This document shows positions 11,700 through 25,160 of a DNA stretch of 64,000 nucleotides, in pieces (position 1 is the first letter of the stretch; each line of letters opens with the position of its first letter). The position numbers and the translations under genes were made by a program. This DNA comes from Eulemur rufifrons (taxonomy: Eukaryota; Chordata; Mammalia; Primates; Lemuridae): assembly GCF_041146395.1 (NCBI RefSeq), contig NC_090989.1, positions 48,014,501 to 48,078,500 of the forward strand, written 5' to 3'. Under the pieces are notes generated by a model that searched no databases, was not told the DNA's origin, and saw only the letters and a program-made list of their open reading frames with translations.

Positions 11700-12175
11700 A
11701 AACAAAAATTCTCAGAAGACTATCAAAAGGCTTACAGGAAAGAAAAATTTCCTGTCATTTAATCTTTCCTTCTCAACTATTTCTTTTTAAAGAGCAGTGA
11801 TAAGAAACAGTCTAAAAAGAATGACTGTATTCTTTAATTTCTGTGAAGTTGCCATTAAAAATACTGTTCATATTTTAGTCAATGCTCCTTTGCAGATTCT
11901 TACACCAAATCCCTCTTTCCCTATTTGACTTCTGTCCTTTACATTTTTCATAAAACCTTCATTATATCGATTCCTCTTACTTATAAGATCCCTTAAATAC
12001 ATTTGGAAGGAGGTGGGAACCAATAATACATGACTGAAAAAGCACCCCAAATGTAATAATATAATGAACTCGAGGAAAAATATATTGGATCCTTGAAAGA
12101 TTTTCTTAACTAAATATCTAATATAATGAACCCCAGGATCCTCAATAAACAGAACACACAGCTATTGACACAAAT
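11700..12175. other. AT-rich non-coding DNA
   Basis: No gene, RNA or repeat recognised. A minus-strand open frame at 11868-12050 shows no domain. Confidence 0.45.
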
Positions 12176-12179
12176 ATAC

Positions 12180-12545
12180 TGTCTTGGTTTGTTTTCTGCT
12201 GATATAACAGACTACCACACACTGGGCAGTTTATGAATGATAAAGTCCATTTGACTTATGGTTCTGGAGGGTGGAAAGTTCAAGACTGAGGGGTTGCATC
12301 TGGTGAGGGCCTTCCTGCTGCATCGTAACATGGCAGAAGGGCATTGCATGGTGAGGAAGAGCAGGTGCAAGAGACAGAGAGAAGGGGTGGGGCTGTCAAA
12401 TTCATTCTTTTATCAGGAGCCCACTCCAGAGATGATAGCATTAATCCTTCATGAGGGCATCTCTTATAGACCCCACTTCTTAATGCTGTTAACAATGGCA
12501 ATTAAATTTCAACATGAGTTTTGAAGGAGACATTAAAACCATAGT
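12180..12545 (-). mobile_element. MLT1-type MaLR LTR remnant
   Basis: Read on the + strand it opens with 'ctgtcttggtttgttttctg', then 'actaccacacactgggcagt', 'ggttctggagg', 'ggtgagggccttcctgctgc', 'catgagggcat', 'aatttcaacatgagttttg' and 'aaaaccatagta'. This is the reverse complement of a MaLR LTR. The open frames inside it on both strands are fortuitous. Confidence 0.65.
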
Positions 12546-13029
12546 AGTACATACCTACCCATATCACTGGCCAGAATATTTACCTTGTAATGTAGGAATT
12601 ATACAAAATAAAATTACATTAAAAACATGTTAAACTATCAAAGATATATAATCTTATCCCCTAATTTCAGCATTGTATGGATTATTTGTTTCCTGATCCT
12701 TCTGAATGTTTTTGGTTTGCATTTCTTAAAACTTGAGGAAGGCACACCTCCTTCGAAAAGAAGGAAAATTCCTTAGGATGAATATCAATAAATAACACTT
12801 GCCTATGGAGTTTACATTTCTTGCTGAAGTAGTGATTAAAAGCTGAATTCTGTCAAAGTTGTTTATTCCAGTGATGCCTCATCTTGATTTCAAGATAAGA
12901 GCTCAACTGTGGGCCCAAGTCAAATAAATCTTCACAGATAAACTTGCAAGATAACATGGTTCAAATGTGGATATTCAGCAGCAGTCTCATGCTCCAGAGA
13001 GAATAGGAAATGATGGACAATGCTTAGGA
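12546..13029. other. Non-coding DNA between LTR remnant and mariner
   Basis: AT-rich, no feature recognised. Confidence 0.45.
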
Positions 13030-13030
13030 G

Positions 13031-14297
13031 AAGTTATTAAATATGAAACATCCAATTTCCTTAAGTACTAAGTTTGACAGTTGATACCTCTGACATTTCA
13101 CTTTCACACTTCTTGTTTTATTTTTATTATGAAGGTACATCTTCATTCTTTCAAATGCATGATTTGGCTTTTGATTATCTTTCACATTTTTCTTAAAGCA
13201 ATTTTTGTGAAACCACGGAGGAGCCAAAAATTTGAGTTATTTACGAATATGAGTTCCATCGTTGAACAAAGGTAGTGCAGATAGCTCAAAATAAAAACAA
13301 AGCATTTGGGAAGAATGTGGCTACTGAATGCACAGTATGTCAATGGTTTGAAAAGTTCCATTCTGGTTACTTTAATCTTGAAAATGAGCCATGTGGGCGA
13401 CCTGAGACCAAGTTGGATAATGATGAGTTGAAAACTGTAGTGGAAGCAAATCCATCTCAATGTACATGTGAATTAGTAGCAAGGTTTGACATTGCTATTC
13501 CAACAATATTGGAACATTTGAAACAAATGGACAAGGTAAAGAAGCTAGATAGATGGGTTCCTCGTGAATTATCAGAGTCAGAAGAGAAATAATCTTTCTT
13601 TGCTGTCACAACATAAAGGTAACCTAGTTCTATACTGTATTGTTACATGTGATGAAAAATGGATTCTTTTTGACAATCTCAAGTGTTCAGCACAATGGTT
13701 GGATAAAGATGAAGTATGGAAACACAATCCAAAACCGAATATTCATCCAAAAAACTAATGGTGTTTGTTTGGTGGTTCAGCACTGGTATTATCCACTACA
13801 GCTTCATGAAACCTGGTCAGTCCATTACAGCAGATGTCTACTGCAACCAGCTGGACCAAATGATGAGGATGCTTGTGATTAAGTAGCCAAAGATTGGTCA
13901 ATAGAGACAGGCCAATCCTCTTACAAGACAACGCTTTACTACATGTCACATAAACAATGCTGCTCAAACTACAGAGGCTGGACTCGGAAACTCTCTGTCA
14001 TCCACTATATTCACCAGACCTTGCACCAACTGACTACCACTTCTTCTAGGCTTTGGACTACTTCTTGCAAGGAAAAATATTCAATTCTCAACAAGCTGTG
14101 GAAAACACCTTTCATGATTTCATCGCCACTTCCTCTCCAGGCTTCTTCACTCTGACATAAACAAGCTACTGTTAAGATGGCAAAACTGTGTGGATTAGTT
14201 TAGATGCATACTTTGATTAGTTGTACTGCTTCTTGTTTGAGATATAATAAACTACACTTTGGGTTTGAAATCGGGCATTTCATATTTAATGACCTAA
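13031..14297 (+). mobile_element. Full-length decayed mariner transposon (Hsmar type)
   Basis: Terminal inverted repeats are visible. The left end has 'gttattaaatatgaaaca' from 13033, and the reverse complement of the right end begins 'gtcattaaatatgaaatg' at 14293. The length of about 1.27 kb is that of an intact mariner. Between the ends lies a broken transposase with the mariner signatures described in the next entry. Protein resemblance is nearest to the Hsmar2-like group as I remember it. Confidence 0.75.
13275..14200 (+). pseudogene. Mariner transposase pseudogene, DD34D residues still visible
   Basis: Mariner transposases cut and paste the element at TA sites. The first stretch (13275-13592) carries the DNA-binding part, with TVCQWFEKFHSGYF, NEPCGRPETK and the WVPREL linker motif. 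The catalytic part starts with VTCDEKWILFDN; the first Asp codon is at 13651-13653. The second Asp is in RPILLQDN at 13927-13929. The third is in PTDYHF at 14032-14034, in the same frame and 34 residues after the second, the DD34D spacing that defines mariner. Stops after 13589 and 13755 and several frame changes break the gene. About the first 60 residues are not readable. It is an old inactive copy. Confidence 0.75.
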
Positions 14298-15688
14298 TAC
14301 AAGCATACAAACTTAACACCATTGATTAGGCTTTGCACAAACTGTTCTTGGAAGTGCATTATATCTGTATAAAACTCATTTTCCAGGCTACTGATTATAC
14401 TCATAAAAGTAATAGTTTTAGTGTTTATCTCCTGTTTTAATTTCATGTTTGATAAATTGGAGCATCCTCCATTCAGTGTGAATTATACTTCCTTTTTCAT
14501 CTTGATTGTATATTGATCTGATTGAACATGAGTATATGGAGTCATTGCTGAAAAATGGCTTTTGGCATTTATAGACTGGGCATTTATAGATGCACTCCTA
14601 GCCTAAGGACATTATACTTTTGTATTCAGATAATTAGTAAGTATTTTCTTAGAGTAGAGTTAAGAATTAGTATTAGGAAAACACATGCATTTCTTTAATT
14701 TTGTTTTTCTACCACTATACAGATTATTAAAACTACTGTACTTTCATCTCATATTTTTTATTAAAGTCTAAACTTCTGAAATTCAGAGCACCACAGAAGA
14801 GTTGTTCTAAAAAATGAAGATGTTCAAAAATTTGTATGTGAAATATGCAACAGATTGCTAGCTACTCCAACATTTATTCCACCAAGAAACAAAAAGAAGA
14901 AATAATTACATCACTCACTCAGTTTCTAAAGGCTGTTAGGCTCCTAATGGCATAAATGAAGTAATCTTTCAGCAACCTAACACTGGTCTTCAGAAATGGT
15001 GAAATCAGGAAGCCACTTAAAGTTTAATCCCTTCTCTATTAAGAATTCTTTTGGAGAAACACGAGAGTTGCTATTTGGTACCTAAAAGTGCATAGGAAAC
15101 CTGTTGACTGAGAACTGGCCCAGGTATCTAAGTCCTGAATGGATTCCTTGTTCATAAAAGTCTTGCTACACATGCCTGTGTTGACAGAGGGTGGGGGGAT
15201 GGGAAGAGTGGTCAGATAAGAATACCAATAGATTTGTGTCATCTTTCAAAATATGACAACATTCACATTCCAAAATATTTATTGGACTAGATGAAAAAAT
15301 AATTTGACTTAATAATTGTTTATGTAAAGGTTAAAAATTGTTTCAGGAAATAATTTTTTAAAGGACCACAGTTCCTAAGAAAGAATCATGTCTGCTTGCA
15401 AAATATTCTTTCAATAGTCATAATATGCCCACCTGTGTTCATTGTGAGGAATAAGTACATTGGGCTTTAAGTAACACAAAGTGGTTGCAAAAGTTTGTTT
15501 TACACAGACGAAGTATTTAACGGTGGGCTAAAAGGACGAGAGCTGGAGGGAAATTGGATTCTACATTTTCAAAGCTGAAAGTATGTAAAAGTGAAAGAAA
15601 AGCCTTTGCCCAGCAGAATTAGCAGATGGTCTAAATCTCCTTGGGGTACATGGGCTCAGTTCAATACTGATTTGGGATTAGTCATTCA
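14298..15688. other. Non-coding AT-rich DNA
   Basis: No gene or repeat recognised between the mariner and the Alu. A short minus-strand frame at 15039-15242 has no domain. Confidence 0.45.
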
Positions 15689-15703
15689 AAGGGTTTGGTC
15701 TCT

Positions 15704-16042
<339 letters not shown>

Positions 16043-16057
16043 AAGGGTTTGGTCTCT

Positions 16058-16520
16058 TTTGAAAATTCAATAAGCAGAGTAAGAATAAACTGTGTTATTC
16101 AATTTGAGCATTATAATTTGTTTAATATGATTTAAAAAGAGCCATCTATCCTTGGGAAAAAACAGTATGTCAACACTTACATGGCCTATTGCTGATGTAG
16201 ACTCATTTCCTTACAGAGTCAATTAATTCTTACATGGATCTGACTTCTAAAATTGGTCTTGGGAAAGCAGTATGACTCTATCCTCTGTATCTGAGATAAA
16301 TCTGGATGGACAGTAAATATGTGGGAGACCAGAATCAGGCCTCCAAAAGAATCCTTTCAACAAGGATAATGAATTGACTCAAATAATATGAAATTTTTTG
16401 TGAATAATTACAATTTCCCATATATTGTCTGCAGACAAATAAAAACTAAAAAGAAAAAATCTTTAAAGTTATAGAATAGGATATATGGATTTTAGCAGCA
16501 TATGTAAAATTAGTTTGCTG
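16058..16520. other. AT-rich non-coding DNA
   Basis: No feature recognised. Confidence 0.45.
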
Positions 16521-16524
16521 TATT

Positions 16525-17003
16525 AGACTGGATTCTCCAGAGAAACAGAACCAACAGTATATATCTCTGTCTCTATCTTTGCATCTATCTCTATCTATCA
16601 TCTATCTAGGTATTTATCATCTAATCAAGAGAATTTTTAAAAAAGAAATTGGTTCATGCAACTGTGGGGACCAGGAAGTCCAAAATCTATAGGGCAGGCT
16701 GGTAGGCTGGAAATCCAGGTAGGGCTTGATGCATTCTCGAGTTTGAAATTATAGCAGGTGGGAAACTCAGGTAGGGTTTCTGTGTTGCAGAATTGCTTGT
16801 TCCTCAAGAAATCTCTGTCTTTGCTCCTAAGGTCATCACATTGGATGAGGCCTACCCACATTATGGAGGAAATCTGTTTCACTCAAAGACTGGTTATAAA
16901 TGTTAACCACATCTAAAAACTGTCTTCACACAAACACCTAGAATGGCACAACAACAGGCACTATAGCCTAGCCAAGTTGACACATAAAATTAACCATCAC
17001 TCT
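16525..17003 (-). mobile_element. Old MaLR/ERVL-type LTR remnant
   Basis: Read on the + strand: 'gattctccagagaaacagaa', 'gggcaggctggtaggctgga', 'ggatgaggcctacccacat', 'gccaagttgacacataaaat' and 'taaccatcac'. This order is the reverse complement of an ancient LTR. The minus-strand frame at 16637-16882 lies wholly inside it and is not a gene. Confidence 0.6.
16556..16622 (+). repeat. CTAT/CTCTAT microsatellite
   Basis: Irregular repeats of CTCT, ATCT and CTAT grew inside the LTR remnant, replacing the short 'tatata' tract usually found there. Confidence 0.75.
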
Positions 17004-17065
17004 TGCTTAACAAAAACCTGTTTTTAGAAGCACAAGATTTGGAACAAGGAAATAGTGGTACTTTT
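16993..17065 (+). repeat. Duplicated segment, copy A
   Basis: About 70 bases here recur at 17623-17694. The core 'agatttggaacaaggaaata' followed by 'gtggtactt' is identical in both; the left part differs at scattered positions. Its left end overlaps the end of the LTR remnant. Confidence 0.8.
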
Positions 17066-17505
17066 CAACTTTGTGCTGTATGCTCATTACACCTCCACCT
17101 AGAAGATTATGTTTGATTCTGGAATCAGACATTGAGGAGAAGATGCTGCTACACTAGCTGTAGGATATTTAGAAATGAATGTGATATCAAGGAGTATTTA
17201 AACCTATCATAAGAAGAATGGTTGAAGGAACCAAGGTTGTTTTGCCTGAAAAATGAAAAGTTAGAGATGATGCAATCTCTGTATTCAATTTACTGTGTTG
17301 AAATATAATGAACTATCACAGATAATTTGTATTATTTCAAGGAGAAAATAAGTGTCTATAAAAAAGATAGAGTTTACTTCAACGTAATGATGGATTTTCT
17401 AATAGTCATAATTGCTCCAGAGATAAAATGAACTACTCCATCAGAAACAGGTAAGCTCTCCATTGTAGGGGTTTTAAAAGTACAGACTGTCTTCATTTGA
17501 TAAGG
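17066..17505. other. Spacer between duplicated segments, no gene
   Basis: AT-rich and unremarkable DNA. Confidence 0.45.
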
Positions 17506-17507
17506 AC

Positions 17508-17587
17508 ATATATATCCTTATATATACATATAGAGTATATATAGAGTTTAGAGTTATATAGAGTTTATATATACTCTATATATACAT

Positions 17588-17619
<32 letters not shown>

Positions 17620-17825
17620 GTGGCCATTATACTTGTTTATCAAAAATTTGTTTTGAGAAGCATAAGATTTGGAACAAGGAAATAGTGGTACTTTATATAT
17701 AGTAGTAGCATTTTATATATACACATACTATATATATTAATATATAATATTATGTATGATACATATAATAAATATATTATATTGTATGTAGTATATATAG
17801 TGTGTGTGTATGAGAGACAGAGAGA
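17508..17825 (+). repeat. TA/GT-rich low-complexity tract
   Basis: Long runs of TATATA with GTGTGT and nested inverted elements such as 'agagtttatatatactct'. It is interrupted at 17623-17700 by copy B of the duplicated segment. Confidence 0.85.
17623..17694 (+). repeat. Duplicated segment, copy B
   Basis: Direct copy of 16993-17065, embedded in TA repeats on both sides. Same orientation, offset about 630 bases. Confidence 0.8.
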
Positions 17826-17829
17826 GTGA

Positions 17830-20800
17830 AAGACTATGTATATCTATGTCCATGAATGGGTAGGGGATATTCAAGCAGCTCGTGGGGGATTGGATTAATT
17901 AGATAGCCTCTACTGTTATGCAAATATTTTTCAAGTGAGTCTGTTACTTTTATTTGACAGCTGAAAAATTTAAAGCCTATAAATAGGTTTTACATAACTA
18001 ATAAGATGCAGAGCTCAGAGGAGAAACTTGTTGTTTGGCTTCTGCTAGACCATATCCCAGTCTACTGTCCTTTGATGCTTATTGCACTTAGTTTTTTATC
18101 AAAAATAAATAAATGATTGAATAAATATTAATTAATGAAAGAAATTAAATGTCCTTATTCTAGATGTTGGGCCCCACAGACATTCAATATAAAGAATATA
18201 TAAGTGAGCATAGAAGATCCACTCTGCAAGTCAAGAGAATGCCACTACTAGCTAATAGGAGGGTATGTTCAAAAAATAACAAGATTTTTGCTGGAAATAG
18301 TCCCATTTTTTTCTAGTAAGAAAATATCATTGACTTGTCAGACTTCTAGGTAAAATGGTAAACTGGAGGCTCAAAGGTTTAATCTAGTTCAAATATGTGC
18401 CAAATGTTTTAAAAACATGAGATAGCATATAAAATTTGTATGATTTAAAATGAAATCCTTGATCTACTTTTTTCTTGAAAAACTGGAATTTTTGGCAATG
18501 TTAGGTAATGTATTCATGCATGGCAACAATCTTCTAGAAGATTGTAGCTGTTGCTGCCTTTAGGTGAGCTTTGTGCTCTCCAATTGGAAAAGGTTCCCAC
18601 TATTCACTATGTCCATATGCCCATGGACCAGTGGTTCACAACACTTATTTAGATTCCTTCTGGCCCTTGTAGTCCTTGAAATTTGTTTCCTGTTCTAGAG
18701 AGGTGATGATGCTTAATTTAACTACAGGGTTCAGGAAAAGCTCCTGTAATTCTGTTATGTGTATTAAAAGTATTGCAGTAGCCTGTTTCTAGCTTACAAG
18801 TCGCTTAGAATCTTTGGTTTTAAAAGGAATAGACTGTCTTATTATGACAATAGAAATATGATTAGAACAACTTTTCCCACCATTATCCAGTTTGTGGCTT
18901 TCAACAAAGATTTTCTGGAAATACAAACCACAGTTTCAGTGTTTTTATTGGCAAATAAGGCAGTATTGGCGAGCTGATACAGTAATTGCACTTTAATAGC
19001 CATCAGCACTCCAATTTACAATTATTTTAAATTTAATGCTTTTGATTAGGCATTTCCAGAAATAAGTGAGCTTAAGTAATCCAAGAAACAAGGAAATGCC
19101 TTACAAATATAGGGATGATTTAAAAGCTTTCTTAAAGTTATTCAATATCAGTTACCTAGTAAAGCTAGTTCCTGGAATTGATCATCTGTAAATAAATAAC
19201 TGCCAAGAAATTATAGTACTATAAATACTGAAATCACCATGAATTCTTCATCGAAAGCATCTAGAATATATCAGTAAATCTTGTATGTAAAGGGAATTGT
19301 CTAAAAATACTTAAATAAAGAGTTTTAAGTATCATGTCATATAAAAGCAACAATATATCAGTATTTCCACTGATGATCTTAAAGTAATAAATTCAGCATT
19401 TTAAAAATAACATTTTCCCCTTTTGTGGTAAAATAATACCTATGATACAATAAAACTAGCCTTATTGCTGCTTGCTAACTCATCAACTAACAATTTATGC
19501 TGATCAAGAAGTAAAACTAATTTATTCAGCTTTTAGACTCCTGAGATTAGAAATATTTGGTTAAATTACTTGTTGAGCTGGGAAATTGATTGCACTTCTG
19601 TATGAAGCTTGTTTGGGCCCTCTTTCAAGTGTGGCTGAATCTGTTTTTATAATTTGTCTACAATGCTTTGTGGCCTGAAATCCCATTAGGACATAGAGCC
19701 AATTTATTTGTGTATAATAAGAGTACATGGGCTTCAACTGATTTTGTAAGTACTTGAAAAGCCTATAGCTCTCCTACAATTCAGCTCTGCAGTAAGAAAG
19801 CCATTAAACTGTATCTATGAGATACCCACAAAGTAGTTAAAAATAAAAAGTAAAGTGAGTTGGGCCAGGGTCGGGGTGGGACCCATCATGTTCAAAACTA
19901 TATTCTGGCTGCTGGATTAACTGATTATTTCAATCCAAATGAAAAATCAATGCACATGTATTTTATGAGTTCCTTCCTCTATGTCGTTGAGTTTAGGGCC
20001 ATTTTAAAACAAGAAAGGAACTCATTGAGGCTAACCATTTGAATGGATGCTACAAACTTCATCAAGCATAGAGGTTTAGAGATATAAATTTCTTATGTTT
20101 GTTTTATAATGCAATGCTTTAGTGTGAAGCTAAAACTTTGCTTAAGGACAAAATCTAACCTGCTTTTCCTATATTGAAAAGATGCTTATATTAAATAATA
20201 CAAAATACATAACTCTCCTATAAGCAAGATCCTAAAGTACTAACTTATTAACTATGCTTTGTTATAGCTCCATGTGCCAAGGAGGGCTTTTTACTTTAAT
20301 TTTCCAGCTGGAGTAATTCAGTCATTGAGGGTTTAGTTATACATGACTTTTAAAGGATGTTGGAAATGAGCTATCCAGTTTGAGGAAACAGTTACTAGTC
20401 TGAATGCCTTGCTAGTTTAAATTCGATCTTCTTTTGGAACTAAAGGGCATTGGTCACCTTTCCTCTGATTATGAACCATTAACTAAGTCCTTTTTTGGAC
20501 AGGATAACTGCTCAGCTTTCCTCTTCTGGTGCTATCAGATACTGATGAATATTTCATATGGCTAAAATTATTCCCTGATAGAAGCATATGCTGCATGTAC
20601 AATTAATCAAATATTCGGTCAAAGCCACACAGCCTGTAAGACAAGAGATCTCCTTAATAAAGGGCTCAGCATTTTCAAATAACTGGTTAGATTTCTCTTG
20701 GAATTTTGTGGAATGTATGACATTGTTGTTCACCACATTTTAAAAGTAAAAAGGTAACAGATAATGTCAGCTACTTTATCTCAACTATTTTATGTTTTCC

Positions 20801-23800
20801 TTGCTGAAAGCCTCTAATGGAATTACTGTCTTTTTAGCTAACCAACTTGTAGAGCATGTGGGTAGTGGTATTCAATATTTATGAAATGCTCGTTTTCTCA
20901 TAGGACAGAGTTACTGATTTTTTCTATAAATGACAGAATTTATTAATTGCTACTTGAACCTGTTGCACTTTCATTTTAAGTTTTAAAATGGTAGAGGACA
21001 TGGTAGATACGCATGCAAAGTGAAACCTGAAACATACATAGTTTGAAAACATCTAGCTTGAAAGCTTCATAATAGAGTAAAAACAGACATGCGTTTCTGG
21101 AGAATGAGGAAAAGCTGCAGTTCCTGTCAACTTAATTAGGAAGACCTAAAAGAGATTTCCTACGATTGTTTTTATATTTTTAATAGTAGTTTTTAACCTC
21201 CCAATACAAGGAAGTTTATATTAATGGTATTCAAAAAATCAGTAGATTCATGTACCTCATATATACTCATGGGTAGACTAGTATTATAAGTATACTTAAT
21301 TATACAGCTGACACTTCCCTGAAACACATGAGCCTGGATTTGTTTGGTATAGAAAGTACCAAGCTCTTTCTCAACACTAAAACAGGGGATAGAAGGCAAT
21401 GTGAATAGCCCCTGGCTGTTATTTTTTTAGTGGTTACGTTAGCTTTAAAATCTCTTACCATTTAGAGAAAGAGTTTGGTTCAAAGGATTGACTAGAAATC
21501 TTAAAAGGCTGAACTCTTGGATTTTAATCTCAGTTCACAGTAGCCATAGGCAACTTGCCTCTATAACAGGTAATTGAGAACATAAATGTTGTTAGAGTAC
21601 TCTGAGCCAATTGAATAAAATGAAATCTTATAAAGGTATAGGCTAGTGGTATTACTGATAGAGAAATGCGACTTTTCAGGGTAGCCATTATAGTTAAACA
21701 GCAGATGGAGTAATAGGAATCAATGCAAACAGCTTCAATCTTCTGCACAGTTATCCCTAAGCACAGCAGTGCATAAAGTAAAGTTTTACTATGGCCAAAG
21801 CATCTTGAAAAGCTTTCCTTGTGGCGCCTGTATACTAAGTTCCCACTTTTCTTTCCAGTGAGAAATCATAATAGCTATTGGAGTGGAATGCTTAGATGAT
21901 TTCCAAACTGGGTCCAAGGCTCCAAAGGCTGGTGGGAGTGGGAGTTGTTTGGAGGCCCTTAAACAAAAGCAGAGATTATGAAGCAGTTTCAGTGTCTAGC
22001 TTACTCTTCACAATTGGGTCCTGTTGGGTTTGTTTGCATTGACAACCTCTTAGTCATTATGATCCCAATCAAACCAGTTTTCACAATGATATTCCATATC
22101 CCATTTTCATCACTACATGAAATGTCGTATTGAAAGGACCAGACATCTTTCATGAAGCACAACAGGACATTGATAACTGTGCAGATTAGCTCCTGTTCCA
22201 ATCCCAAGCCTTGTTTCTTTATGATTTTTTTTCTAGACTAGCAGGCTTTCCCTCATCAGGCTGAAGATGACTCATTTCATACATACCACTCAAGACTTCT
22301 GTACAGTATAAAATAGAAGATCAAAAGCAGGTAGGAAAAAAAAGGAGTAAGGGAATGAAATGAAAATTGAAAGAGACATAGCTGGAAGGAAACAAAGGTC
22401 TCTAAAAGATGAGCTCAGGTTTCATGTTGGTGATGATTAGTCTTGCAAAACCTCCTGACCAGTAGACGAATTTGCTTTTCTAAAATTCAGGGTTTTCTTT
22501 TCTTTTCTTTTCTTTTTTTTTAAGACTTTTCAAAATGAAGAACTCTTCTCTCATTTGAAGGTTTGAATCTTTTCTGAAAAAGCTTGGTAAGGCCAGGCAT
22601 TTGAACACTCAGTCATATGCAGCAGTATCAGGCACATGGAGGACAGCTGACTCCACAGAACCAGGGACTTGGGTAAGTGCCCAGCACTGAAGCCACCTAA
22701 AGTGACTGCAAATGCTGCCTATTTGGTAAGCATGGAAGACTCATTTTAATTTAATAATTTTTTTAATCATTCAAGGTAATCTTCAGTAAAACTCTTCTAG
22801 TGGTTGTGGTTCTAGTGATGAGTAAGGTTTGGGCTGGGAAGTATCTTAAATATAGCAAAAGGAAGTGAAAAACATCTTCTTGTATTTGGTGCAGAAAAGT
22901 AGAAACAAAATTTTATTTTGTGAACTGCAATCCATCTCAAACATGCTGATCATATTTGGAGAAAGGACCAACTCTTTCGGCAGCTTATTTAATCTTGAGG
23001 TTAGAGCTTAAGGTCAAACATTGTGCAGGATTTGCCAAACCATGGTGTTTCAGACATAAATCCTAGCCACAGACCATCTCCAGTCGGCTACAACCCACAG
23101 ATGCTCCATTAATGCAAGCAAACAGATAATTTATATTTGAGATTTCTTATCAGGGTTTCATTGCAGCAGAGAAGCTGGCAGGATATCGATGGCATCATCT
23201 CTTATTACAGAGATGATATGATAATTGAAAATAATTATGGTGTGATTTACTTTTAACTGAAAATTATTTTAATGGTTAGCCTCGTATTGTTAGACTTGAC
23301 ATGAAATCTCACATAACCTGGGACAAGTCACCTATGACAAAGAGGAAACATTATGATTTCCATTTCTTGGGAGATCTCTACGGCTCCTTCCATTCCAGTG
23401 ACTCCTTCCATTTTACCTTTGGTAAAACCAGTTGCTTTTTGATGTTAAGTGACTTCACTTCTTAGGCTCATGTATTTAAGATAATCATCTTTTTGGTTCC
23501 CAGGATTCTGACATTATTTGTTTTACTCCTCTGAATTAGCTTATAATTCACTTTAAGAGCAAAAAAAAAAAAAAAAAAAAAAACCAAAACAATTCTAAAT
23601 TGTTGGTTTAAATAAATTTGTTAACAACAAAGAGTTTGAATTTAAACACCTAATATTTTCCTTAATACATAATTGAGAATCTCTCCTTATTATTTCATTT
23701 TTCAATCACTAGCTGTACCTCGCGTAATACATTTCAGAACTTTCATTTGAATTTTTGCTCTTACTTATCCATTTTTAATGTCCCTAGGTAATTTTTTTGT

Positions 23801-24840
23801 TTCTCTTTACTGACTATCATAATACTTAGCAAAATATAAAAATCTAGAAATACTCTGTATATACTTTCATTTTAGAGATTTTCAGAAACGTCCTCAAAAT
23901 GAAATACAGTCATCATTATTGTTAATAGCTGCATAATATAGTAATAACATCATGTTAGATATTGAGGCAAATTGTACATCCTTTTTAAGACATTTAAAGT
24001 TTTTTTCCCTTAAAGATGTCCTATAATAATGCAGTGGTAATAAACAATTGAATTTTTCTCCTAGGAAATCTTATTCTAATGGTAACTTTTGAATCACTGA
24101 ACCATGAGCAGATGCTCAGACTATAATCTATTTAGTATGGCATTAAACCATAAATTGCTAAAGATTCGTGTTTTTGTAGCCTTTTTAATAGATTGAATAG
24201 AATTAAATTTATTAGTAGAAATGATAATCTTTTGTATCATTGAAGCATCTATTAGTAATATTTGCAAGGAATTCAATTTTTTGGTTAACTTACCAAATTT
24301 GTGCTTTGGTTTTTTATGTTTTTTTTTTTTTTTTGTATTTAAGCTGTAACGTAAACTAGGTCAAGACTATAAATTAAGCTTGATATGGTTTGCTGCATAT
24401 TGTCTTCATTACAAAGTGATGTAACTGGAAGCTACAGATGGAACAGTTTTACCAAGACATGATAAAGTAAAGAATTAGGCTGAATTTTGCAGATTTAGAA
24501 TCATTACTGATTATTATTAGATGTCTAAGTTGATTTCAAGTAGTAAATTATAGAAATTTCAAACTTTCAAGACTTCAGCGATGAAGTAAAGAAAGGTACA
24601 TGTTAAACAAGCAGCTGATCAATTCTACCAGTTCAACAATACTTTTCCAAATAGAGAACGAACATCATGGTAAGTATTTTATTGCTCATGGCCAATGGCC
24701 TTTACCAAAGATTACAGAAAAACATATTAATGAGAAATTAATAAAAAGACAATATTTGCTGAAAGAAATCTCCTTAGAAATATATTGTGTCCTCTCCCCC
24801 AGACTTATATGGTATGTGTGTTTATAGTCATACACCAATT
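17830..24840. other. Long repeat-poor non-coding stretch
   Basis: Apart from a TTTTC-rich tract near 22497-22520, an A-run at 23562-23583 and a T-run at 24318-24335, I recognise no interspersed repeat in about 7 kb. All open frames are short (80 codons or fewer) and lack domain features. Old, repeat-poor DNA near a gene with complex tissue expression can hold enhancers, but the sequence itself shows none. Confidence 0.5.
23562..23583 (+). repeat. Poly-A run
   Basis: About 22 adenines without a recognisable retroelement in front. Confidence 0.8.
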
Positions 24841-24848
24841 ATTTATAG

Positions 24849-25160
24849 CAGGATCTGCAAACTTTTCTGTAAAGGGCCAGATAGTAAACATTTTAGTCTT
24901 TGTGGGTCTCTGTTATGATTACTCAAATCTGCCACTGTCGCTCAAAAGTAACCATGGAAAATATGAGCTGTGTTCCAATAACATTTCATTTATAGTCACT
25001 GAAATTTGAATTTCATATATTTTTCACTTTTCGTGCAATGTTATTCTTTTTTTGAATTTTTAAACCATTTAAAAATTATGTAAACTCTTAGATTGTGGGC
25101 CATATAAAAATAGGTGGTGGGAAGAATTTGGCCTGCAGACTGTGGTTTACCAACCCCTTG
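24849..25160 (+). mobile_element. hAT-Charlie-type non-autonomous DNA transposon
   Basis: The left end 'caggatctgcaaacttttct' and the right end 'ggtttaccaaccccttg' form decayed inverted termini. Internal motifs 'gtaaagggccagatagtaaa' and 'gtgttccaataaca' fit a common MER1-group element. The 8-base flanks ATTTATAG and ATTCAAAG match at 5 of 8 positions, consistent with an aged hAT duplication. Confidence 0.65.

Noticed and set aside
17508..17825. CRISPR-like spaced repeats
   Set aside because: The units are TA/GT microsatellite and one local duplication, not regular repeats with unique spacers; the genome is mammalian.
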